Assembly: GCA_035041965.1 (NCBI GenBank)
Contig: JAPYMA010001310.1
Coordinates: 27,111 to 91,110 of the forward strand
Length of the DNA stretch: 64,000 bases
Direction of reading: 5' to 3'
Origin: Anisakis pegreffii
Lineage: Eukaryota > Nematoda > Chromadorea > Rhabditida > Anisakidae
Positions 24,301 to 34,913 of the stretch are shown here, piece by piece. Under the pieces are notes generated by a model, which searched no databases, was not told the origin of the DNA, and was given only the letters and a program-made list of their open reading frames with translations. The position numbers and the translations under genes are program-made. Each line of letters begins with the position of its first letter. Position 1 is the first letter of the stretch.

Positions 24301-27300
24301 TCAAAGCCTCAACTACTCTGAAATCAAACTCAAACCATTTTTAGCGACCACTCTCAAATCTCAAATCTTAAGTTCGACAGACCAAATTCAGATTTGAATC
24401 CGGAAAAATTTAATCAAATCGATCTGATTGATGATCGATCAGACGAAGGCAGAAATTGTGATCAGAAAAATCGCCCACTCGTTGATCAGAAAATCGATCG
24501 ATCCAGAAAAGGAAAAGCTGATCTGCTCAATCAATCGTTTGTTTCACTCACTGGAAAACCTCAAATGGACTGTATTGGCTGATTTCGATCAGTCGGACAC
24601 CAAGACGATACAAGCACGCGAAATTGATGAACGCGAAGCACACTTGCAGTGCGGTGCTTAACGATTCCATGATCATTCTGATCAATCTCGGCCTTTCCAA
24701 AGTACCCATATTATCGTTAAAATTCTCCAAAAAGTATTGCTGCTGGTTCAGGCTTTTCACAGCTTCATGATTTTCGACCGCTTGAACAACCAACTGAAAG
24801 AAATTCTTACTTCACATTTCACTTCGTTCCAATTCACAGTTTGGTAGCAGCTAGCTCCTGCAATCAGAATTCAGGAAAGACTTTCGGGAACTTGCAGCAG
24901 TAGCAACAGCGGCAACTCGGGGACTGATTTGCTCACCCGTGCGGGAAAGTAGGCCCGTCGTACGTCACCTCTGGCGTTCATTTTGATCAGAAACGAGATC
25001 ACGCCCTGTGCAACTGCCCAAATAATCGACAGCACAATACCCAACACGGCCAGCACCGTGCCATAGCAGAGCGCCACAATAGCACCAGCGATAATCGTGC
25101 AAATTTGTTGGATTACATTAGCGAGTCTGAAATTTTTGTATGCAGCCAATTCAGCGAAGCCACAAGCGCCTTCTTGAAGACCACAGATATTCGGTAACTC
25201 AAAGGTTACCCAGTAATTCAGCATGCCGTTTTCGTGTGAGGCATCGCAGTGCGGTTCAACAACCCTTCGAACACCACGAAACAACAAAAAAATCTGTGAA
25301 TTGAGAGAAATTAACGCAGACGTACTCTTTATCTAAGCCAAATCGTATTTTTGGTACATCTTTCGCTATTAGGATCATTAAACGACTCGGTGTATGTTCC
25401 TCTTGATCCAAATAGGCACCGTCTTGTCGCAGAATTTGAAACAGTAGCTGATAGCGTATTTTCACGGATATCAAATCACCAATCCAACCGAACAGGAACG
25501 ACTCGACGAACGCGAACAGCCCAGCGAACAGGCCCAATACGAAGAAGAGCACCGCATCGATGCGTACTGAGCTCAACACCAACGATGGTGCTGCTTGCGA
25601 TAGAGACTGAAATCCAGAGGGAAGTCTCAATAGATCAAGTTTCAATTTAAGTAAGTCAATTTAATAATTCAAGTCTAGGTAAGTAATAAGTAAGAGGTAA
25701 GTGAAGTTTTAATTCAATCCAGTCGAAATCGATTCTGAAAACCTTCTGGAGTTCACTCAATCTTTCTAGAGAAATTATTCAACTGTCATTGCATCCGCAT
25801 TTGAGGTGATCTATATAAAATTGCTAATAGTTCTTGCAATTCTTATTTGAATACAATTTGGTCATGATCATAAGATTATAAGATCATGATTCTTGTGGGA
25901 CGCACATACCAAGAAGACAGATGCGTAAATGATAGAGAAAATCGGGAAGATGAGGCCTTTTAGAGTGGCTGCGATCATGGCGCATATCAACAGAGCGCGC
26001 TCGTCACGGCAATACGCCAGGATATTTCCGAAACTGGCCGGCTGATATTTTTGCCGTTGAGCATCATCCTGAAATGACGACGTTCAATCTATAAACTAGG
26101 CTAATTATTGATCTGTGATCAGATTAGATCACAGTTATTGATCTGTTGTGATCTGATCGAGTCTGATCAGATCAAATCGATAACCTATTGCAGGATCATA
26201 GTTTATGATAGAGCTCAAGTGAGGCGCCACCTTCAGATCCTCGACAGCTTTCTCCGGCTCGGATAAATCGGCCAGCGACCATGACAAACGGACCATACTT
26301 CGGATTGAGCCATTCGATTGCGGCACCACTGGTTGTGTTTGTGAACTCTGCCCTTGCTCACGTCTCATCCTCACTGAACTCAAGCAATTCATTTAGGAAC
26401 TCTGGATTTCCCGTGAAACTGACTGGAATTCCCACTGGGAAAAAAATCACCAACATTTTGCCACATCAATGGAACGTTCTCCTCCATCGTCATCTTCTCC
26501 TGTTGATTCATTTACCATCTCATTGCGAAGCATTGCGGCGTAGACACCATCCGCCTTGATCAAATCATGATCGGTTCCTGATCGCGTAATAATTTTTTCA
26601 GATCACATCGCATAATTTTTAATTTCAGGTTTCAATTTCAGGTTTGCAATCACATCAATCAGCAGCAAGCTAAAGGCTGACTGACCTGTTTCCACAATCT
26701 GACCGTTGTTCATTACCAGTATAAAGTCTGCCGAACGAATCGGTGCAATACGATGTGAGAATGTGATACAGGTTCGACCATGACATGCCTATACATCGAT
26801 CAAGTTATCGAGTGATCAGTTGATCAGATTCAGTTCCAATTTAAGTGATGATTTGATCAGACTCATTTGTTATTCATTGATCAGATTCATTGATCTAATT
26901 GATCCTCATAGAGATGACTTTTCTCCAGGAGTTAGAACAGTGCATTTTTCATAAAGATTTCGCGAAGAATTTGTAACAAAATCGGAAGCTATTCAGTTTC
27001 ATTACACCTTCTCAATCGCTTCCAACACAACATTCTCAACACCGCTATACTCGTCAAATTTCACCGGTTTTGTCTGATCAATGAGTAGCACCCTAGGATC
27101 TCGGCTGATCGTACGAGCGATCGCAAGCCGAATCGCTTGATCCGGTGACAGCTGCACACCGCCCATGCCCACCTCTGTCAGATAACCCTGCAAAATTCCG
27201 TTGTTGCTTCAAATGTCTCTTCTCTCCAATTCAAGATAACCCAGGGAAGCGTCTTTGCAGTGTGGATATTCTGTGGGCAAATGTCTTTGTGTGAAAATTA

Positions 27301-30300
27301 CCCACTTGGGAAACAGTAGCTATAAGCGAACACTGTCAATGGGCAGTAGTCGAAATACCTGAGGTAATTCATCAATGAAATTGTGTGCATTAGCGTGTCG
27401 ACACAGCAATTTCATGTCGTTGTCGTTCAGATCGTCACGTCCTGCAATTGGTACTCATTTACTGGGCATTTATCCCCTCTCCACCAATCTTTTTGCTCCC
27501 AGATTAAGTCTGTCCTCGCCCAAAAAGCAGCCAAAAAATCGCTCATATCATTTGTGATAAACACACAACAAGATAGAGCCGAGCAGTTACCCAATCGTAT
27601 ATTGTGAGCGACCGTTCCATCGAAAATTGTCGGTTCATTTGAGATCAAACCAATTGTTTGCCGTAACCAGACTTTGTTGAAACGTCTAATCGGAAAGCCA
27701 TCGAGTAAAACCTAACAATTTGAGCACAGTTATTTGATTTATAAGCATCTGAACATCTGAATACCAACGCAGAATGCTGAATTGTTTGTGACTGATATGG
27801 TCACTTGGATTAGATATCAAGCTTCAAACCAACCTCGCCTGATTCAGGTTCACGAAAGCGCAGAATGAGAGCGGACAATGCGTCCACACCACTGTCTGGT
27901 GGGCCTACGATGGCTATTGAAGATCGGGCTGGCACCTTAAAACAACAAACGGCTAATCGAACCATTCAGATGGGTAACCGTAACCACCTATTCAGATGGT
28001 TGCAAGAGTTCTACAATTGAATATACACCTTGAAGTTCACTTCAAGCTGTTTTACCCGCCTATCCACTGGATACAAATCGATGACATTACGCAATTCGAT
28101 CACCCCTTCCACATTGTCCAACTGAGCTCCACGTTCTCTTTTTGCTTCTCGGGCATTTCCCTGCAATTCTCGGGCACACCTAAATCAACTGTCATCTTAC
28201 AGTGCACATCTAACTAGGTTTCAAACCCTGATTCTCCAATAAAACCCTGATCTATCTGATTTAACTGATCGCATCCGATCGATTTGATCTGATTTTTTGC
28301 CAAATCGTATCCTCAACTGATCTTACCAAATCAATCGTATCAAAGATACGCACTGCTGCCAGTCGAACACCGATTATTGCTGGCAGTTGTGTAGATGCCT
28401 TACCAACCGCTATAGCTGCGTTCATAACCGCCCAAAAAGTGCCGAAAGCGTGGCCTACACTGATCTGATTACGTGATTTCACTAAGGCACCTAACCTGAA
28501 ACAAACCACACCAACAAACCATCATCCAATTACTCAAGATTTGTTCTAAAAAAATAATCTACTAAAGCTTAATCTGGATGATAAAGATAATCTGGATCAA
28601 TTGGATTAATCCATAGTCTGCATCAATCCTTAATATGGCTGATTCATTTATTCCTTCGAACTTGCTCAGTTCGTCAAGATTTTGTTTAACTGACCAAAAG
28701 AACACCGACATCGCAATGAAGACAAGCAGATAGACGAATGCCGTCCCCAGAGCGATCATAAATGATCTCCGGATACCAAAACCGATGGCACGATCCATTT
28801 TACTTCTGTACCTGAACGAATTTACTATCTGAACAATAATTTGCTTGTTGTTATGATGCCCTTGCAGCTCTCAAACAATCATCGAAATAACTTACGATTT
28901 AATAATACCCACAAATAGATGCCCATAATAGCGGTTATTTCAATCAAATACAAATAATTTTTGCCACAAATTTTCGCTATATTTCTTACCAAACAGTTTT
29001 ACATTCCAATTGAACGAACCAACCCATCAAAATGTGAACAATACTTCCCTCCAATCAGCAAAAACAACACAATTTACTGATCAAAATCGCTTTTCATGAT
29101 TAAAACCAAAATCCTCTAATATCAACCATCATTCAATCGTGATAAAAATTGCGTATGTGTAAGAGTTTGTGAGTTGTATGGGCAGTTTGCTTCGAAAATT
29201 GGTATCTGGATCAGAATAAGTGCTCTTATTGCTCTTCTGAAGCATGCATATTCAATTTTGAGTGGTGAGCATGGACTGACCTTTTAATCTCACGTTCCTG
29301 ACCGTTATATGCGATAACGGTTCGTATCGCTCCGAAAATCTCCTGTAGAATCGCATTCGATGCGTTTATTTCGAAAGCCTCCATAGAGGTTGTGTTTGAG
29401 GCTAACTGCAATAAAACTATAATACAATAATTGTACTGCCCAGTTCAATTCTATCCCATCTGGACCAAGACTTCAGGCTGTGTCTTAAAGCTTGAAGTAG
29501 TCTCTGGATGGGTTGGGAAGTGGCGCATGGCTAACCTGAGCTGAGACTGCGATAAGTCCAGTCAAAAGTATTCCGAAACCGATCATAAGCAGTGCCATTT
29601 TCCAACTGAAATCGAGTGAGACAAACGGATTCAACATATTTGAACAACAATAAAATATAATAAGGTAAGACGCTCAACACAACTATATTCCAGTTACCCG
29701 TCGAATTACCCATAGATAATCAAGAGTACCCGCAGTTACCCGCACTTTAGATGAGGTATTTGAACCCTAAACAACCAACGGTTCAAGAGAAACTACCTGA
29801 AACAGAATGCGATCACTATTGAGGAGATAAAATTGACCGTATAGGCGATCACTATACCAATTTTATCACCCATACCGTCTTTGATTTTATCGATACCACT
29901 GAAACGATGGATTCGCATTTAATTGCTCTTGATCTCTTGATCAGCACATTTATTGATCATCGATTATTGATTGTTTGATTGATCAGCCACCCCTTCCCTC
30001 CTTCCTGATTGATCTGGATCATAACTATATCTGGAGAACTAACTTCGAGAACGTATCGAAAATGGTTTCCTTATCGTAGACGTCGTACCATGCTGAGCTC
30101 TGCTGCAGCAATGAATTGAAGTACAGCAAACGGATCTTATCAATTTGACGTTCACACGCGTACTTCCAACACATACTCTAAAGTGCATGATAATACATTT
30201 CAATTACTCATCAAATTACCCTTTGTTACCCAAAATTACCCGCTCATCTACCCGCAGCAGTTACCCACAATTCCCCACCTCTGAAATAAATTTGAAGGAC

Positions 30301-31526
30301 AGTTTCGATTACGTATCCAAAGGGAATGTTTGATTTTTCTGCAGACAATTTGAAGAAATGCATCTGGGAAGGGTGTCAAACTGATCACACATCTTATCAC
30401 AATATCACTCCCAATATCACATCGCATCTATCACGAATGTAATAAAATAAAAATGCCCGTTCACTGCTAATCAAGTACATTCCACTTCTATGAATCAACA
30501 CCGTTTCAATGTATTCCTTTTTTCGCCTTAACAAAAAGTTTTTACTTCAATTGCATTTGAGCTTCAGTTATCAATATTTAATCATTTGTGACATTATGCA
30601 AAAAATTGATTGCATTTGCATTTGATTGCTCTATTTGATCGCCACACTCTATTGACAGCTGCTGCAAATTTGCCGCAGAAATGACTCAGATTCGCAATCC
30701 TTCGTCTTACCTGTACTTACCTATGCAGATAAATACAGGTATCTGTCTGTCTTACCTGTACAAATGCAACGAGTAGTATCACAATCCCACAACCCACATA
30801 AGTGTAGATGGCCGTTAAAGCATTCTCTTGACATGATAAGAAACCGTGGGCGGCGGCTGATAAACCCTGATTCCATAGAGCCTGTTCACCCGACAAAGCA
30901 TCGATGAGATCCTTAAAGATCACCGACGTGCACGCGCTCAATAGGCCTTGTGTTATGGCTAAGAGTAATCCAGCAGCGATTAGTGCATAATCCAGACCAC
31001 TAGCGTAGTGATACTGAAAGAAACTGAATTTAAATTCGATCATGATTAGCCCAAATTCTCAAATTTACCATTCAACACTCATGGATTATTCATTCTAAGA
31101 TTCAATTGCAAGGACGAATCAACAAAGAATTTGACCAGCCGGAAGAAAATTTTGATTTGGGCACCCAAAGGTGTCCAATATCCGGAATATAGTTAGTCAT
31201 ATCCGCACATGGCCGCAAACTTACAAATCTCAAGAACGGAGGCCACGGTAGTAGACCAACTGCTAGTCCTGCTCCTGTGCCTCTTCCTCGGCCTGTTGTT
31301 TTCCTTGCCGGCATCCTGAATGTCGTCCACTCATTTTGCCTCAGTTCAAATCAGAACCATTGAAATCAAATCTTGAACTGTAATCATTTAGAAACTTATC
31401 AAAACCAACGGTCTGCACCCACCTTCCATTCTCGTATCTCATCTGTTCTACCATATCCGACATGGCTATATTAACACCGCTACCCTCCTGTGAACGTCCC
31501 CAACGGTTGTGCACACTGCTACTCAT
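21353..31526 (-). CDS. ABCB: P-glycoprotein-type (ABCB) full ABC transporter with degenerate ATPase sites and long C-terminal tail
   Basis: About 26 exons give roughly 1,700 residues in the order TMD1-NBD1-linker-TMD2-NBD2-tail. Start 31526 (MSSSVHN). TMD1 runs from YHYASGLDYALIAAGLLL (31.0 kb) through IDKIKDGMGDK, AIRTVIAYNGQEREIKR (29.3 kb) and VGKASTQLPAIIGVRLAAVR (28.4 kb). NBD1 spans 28.1-26.7 kb, the linker is near 26.3 kb, TMD2 covers 26.1-24.2 kb, and NBD2 covers 24.0-22.6 kb. ABCB exporters move hydrophobic compounds or lipids across the plasma membrane using ATP. Here NBD1 has GPPDSGVDA, LSNEP-type Q-loop, LSPDQ and LLIDQ; NBD2 has GPKGYGGAA, VTAEP, CSIAQ, LLLAD and a Glu at the H-loop. 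Verified in-frame exons include 27935-27834, 23147-23001 and 22777-21353. The last exon adds about 410 polar residues. No stops or frameshifts were found, so I read it as an expressed pseudo-transporter. Introns are rich in TGATCA. Confidence 0.9.
23151..23470. repeat. GATC-rich intron segment
   Basis: At least 14 GATC tetramers occur within about 180 bp (23180-23350), many as TGATCA or CGATCGATC. The segment lies in the NBD2 intron between the signature exon (ends 23147) and the Q-loop exon. Similar GATC clusters lie in other introns of this gene, near 24410-24520, 26100-26180, 26800-26910, 28250-28320 and 29930-30020. Confidence 0.8.
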
Positions 31527-33893
31527 AATCGGATGAATTTAATCTGCAAATTTCGCGAGTCCAATTCGAGTCTAAAATCCTGAAAATCCACTCGCCATTC
31601 CAAGAAAACATTCAGGGTAATCTCTGTAAAATACTTTCTGATCAAAGTCATTCTCTCTTCCAAGATCATCAGACAAACTACAAAGTTAATTAATTATAAG
31701 CTGCTTCATTCACTTAATTTTAAGCTGATCATCGTGAATGAGGTGAGTTGACGAATGTAGTTGCTTTGTATGATTTGTTGTACTGCTTACTGATAAATCA
31801 AAAAGTCATTGATCAAAAAACGCAATCGCATTTATTTACATTCATATGTGATCGTCTGTTATCAATCAATCAATCAATCGATACACTCAAATCATTCAAC
31901 AATATCACTAATATAATACGATCGTCGAGACATACATATAAGACTCGAAATTCATCACAAAATTTTTCAAGCAACACATTCATAATCAATTAAACACCAC
32001 ACAAAACCATGACCATATCTATATATGACCATATTCAACAATAATCCAATAAAGCAACATCACATAAGTACTATTAATAGATAAAGATATAAGTCTATGG
32101 ATAAGACCAAAAGTCCGAATCCATCAAGAGGCTAAACGTATGCTACTTACAAGATTTCCTACGATTATAGGTATTTTTCAAGAAGCCATCTCTCTGGATT
32201 ACCCATCTTATCCTTGGGTAATTCCTGGATTACTCATTACTCTCTGGATTAGCCATAAATTGAGAGACACAAATGAATCAGTCATCAAAATGCGAGACAG
32301 ACACAAATGAATTAAAATCGAAATAAGATGAGCAATCAACAAAACTACATCAGCATGGCAATATACAATCACACTCGTGAGCCATAATATCACCCAATTA
32401 AATGTTACTGATAAGCTAATAGCTTGAATATTACGAGCGTTTTCATTTGTTTTCTATGACTTATCATTACTATCATGCCTTACGTCTTACAATTCATCCA
32501 TCCTTATCAGCTACCAGCCATTATCGGCGCTGCATCATGGCCATAAAATAAAAACGCTCCAAAGTAATATCTTAATAGAAAATTGCATAATCTTTGACGA
32601 TGTACTATACACAACAACGATGTATTATCACATTAACTGATTAGCAGCTAGCATCAATCTGATAAGAGCATCACACTGAACTGTAAAGTCAAGTCAAGTC
32701 AATGATTATTAAATTTTAGGATTCGGTCACAAATAATTCCATGTATATCACATCGAACACGTGCCACGAAGTCACTCGAAAAGTCAGCCATCTTGAAGCT
32801 GCTGGTATTCTGCAATTAAAGTGCAGCAGCTAATCAAATCAACGCTCTCAGTCAACGCCTTAATTGACATCAGCATCGAGCGACTAACATCGAAAATCTG
32901 ATTCCAAATCAGATTTCTACACCTCGAACCTTCCGAAACGAATCACTCCAGTAGAAATGAGAAATCTATTTATAAATTTTATACTGATGGGAATTCATCA
33001 ATATTTATATATAAACGATTTGATCTGGGCTTTAGATAGAAACGAATTCATCAATATTTACATGTGAATTCAATGATTTGATCAGAGCTGTAGATACAAA
33101 CGTAAATCAAACTGCGATCACTATAAAAAAGATGCATCAAAGTTTTACTCTCGCTCACTAATTAGTCAGGTGATTTCAAATGAACCTAATGAACATGGAA
33201 TCAATACGGTTATTGCAGTTGCATTTCATGCGGTTCATTGAAATTATGTTGTGGTGTCCAGTCATCTGTATAAATCGCAACTAAGCCGGAACCGCAGCTT
33301 GAATCCGGTCGGATATGAGTACGGCCTTGGTACTGAGGTACTTATAAGGTACTGAGTAAAGCTTTTTTCTTGTGTCAAGTGAGTTTATTTGTTGAAGGCA
33401 TGAAGTGAACACGTTGATTTCGGTGTCCGCTTTCATTTTATCTAGCATTTACTTCAGACTGCGCTCTAGTTCAGCTTAATCCATAACAGATTCTCGAATT
33501 TTTTTTAAATTCTGATTCTCAGTCTTTTTATGGCAACTTGCTCTCACCCGCTGAAGTCATATCCTGAAACTCTGCTGTGTGGCAAAGTTCCTGAGACACG
33601 CGTGGCAACTCCCTCCTGTCCGACCTTACATTCACTAGAAATTTTACCCTTTATTTTCCGCGCTTTACTCGATTTTCTTTCCAATTTCGTTGATGGATTT
33701 TCGAATTGTGATGTTTTCATAATTCCAAACCGGTTTTCATTCTTAGGAATTAATGATCTTATCTACTGAAGCCTGCAACACTCACTATAAACAGTGTGTA
33801 ACAAAACTGCCCTGCCCTGTTAACCAGTAAAAATAATATTTAAACACAGACAACAGCAGCAGTAATACCGTTACCTTACAACAGTCTTTCAGA
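31527..33893. other. divergent intergenic region between the ABC and CISD genes
   Basis: This is the shared upstream region of the minus-strand ABC gene and the plus-strand CISD gene, about 2.4 kb. It should hold both promoters, but no element can be named with confidence. I see an ATCA tandem run at about 31863-31880 and TTATC/GATAA-rich DNA near 32450-32680. Open frames (31748-31993 +, 33530-33769 +) show no domain. Confidence 0.55.
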
Positions 33894-34913
33894 ATGAACT
33901 TATCTAGAACTATCACTCAGTTGAAACCACTCTTTCCAACTCTATTCGGTGCTCTTCTTCTACTCCTATTCATAGAAAGATCCCTACAAGTCAGTCTAGG
34001 TGAGTTGAAATGCTATCGAAATGAACCTATCAAATTGTGTGCGCTGTATTCGTTTACAACCTAATGTGTGTTTCCCATTTCGTTGAAGCGAGTAATTTCA
34101 TTTCATTCGTTCACTTCCCAACGAAAAACATTTAGTATTCATCGTTTTAGTGCTTTGAATAAGAACAGAAAACGTTTCATCATAAAAATGGCAAGCACTC
34201 ATAGTCAGATGGATGTATCTGCTCAACGTAAGTGCTGCGCATCATAATACTTTGCTTTGCAAATACCCTTCGCCTAAATTTACTGCCATTTACTGCCTGC
34301 TGCCACATTGTTTTCCTGCTTTTTACAGTTAAAATTAAGCTTACTTTTTCGTTTTAAGCGAGTGAATTAATTCCAGCCGATTGCCGCTCGAAAGTAGCGC
34401 TCTATGCCGCAGGAGTTGTGTTGGGAAGTGCGCTCATCGGCTATTTCATCGGTGTGCAAGTGACAAAAAGACGTGCAAAAGTGAACGAAAGAATAAAATT
34501 GTCCACAGACAAGGTCACTTTTGACTTATCAACGTTTTTAGCGTTTCACTGGATATTCTGTATGTCTATTGTAAAAAAATGCTTTGCGTTTATTTAAGCA
34601 CGAAAATTTGAAAGTTTGAGCCAATTTAGGTGGTGGACACAGTCGATATGGAAGATATCGGTGACAAAAAGGTTTTCTGCCGCTGTTGGAAAAGCGAAAA
34701 GGTTGATTTTCGTCCCACTTTCCGAATTTTGTTTCCGGATTAATTGTAAATGTTTCGAAATGAGTTTTGATTCACGAGTTCACTCCAATTCTGAGTCTCA
34801 AATCGTCAGTGCAGTCATCATTCCAGTTTCCTTATTGCGATGGAAGCCACAACAAGCATAACGCAGCCACTGGTGACAACGTCGGGCCGTTAATAATAAA
34901 GAAGGGTGAATAA
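33894..34913 (+). CDS. CISD1: CISD (mitoNEET-type) CDGSH 2Fe-2S outer-membrane protein, two alternative first exons
   Basis: Exons: 1a 33894-33999 or 1b 34188-34227, then 34359-34513, 34630-34701 and 34827-34913. Both first exons end in phase 1 with canonical donors and join exon 2 in frame, giving 139 or 117 residues; human CISD2 and CISD1 are 135 and 108. Exon 2 holds the membrane anchor [19 protein letters not shown] followed by a basic stretch. Exons 3-4 give [18 protein letters not shown] and [12 protein letters not shown], the complete Cys-x-Cys...Cys...His ligand set of the CDGSH cluster, then [14 protein letters not shown]. Family members are homodimers that carry redox-active 2Fe-2S clusters on the cytosolic face of mitochondria (CISD1) or ER (CISD2). 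Exon 1a adds a second hydrophobic run ([10 protein letters not shown]), which could change targeting. An AATAAA overlaps the stop codon region. Confidence 0.95.

Noticed and set aside
25130..25290. In-frame extension upstream of the TMD2 exon (FELPNICGLQEGACGFAELA)
   Set aside because: A TTTCAG acceptor just before RLANVIQQICTIIAG gives the normal P-glycoprotein join; the extra residues match nothing in the family and are best read as intron.
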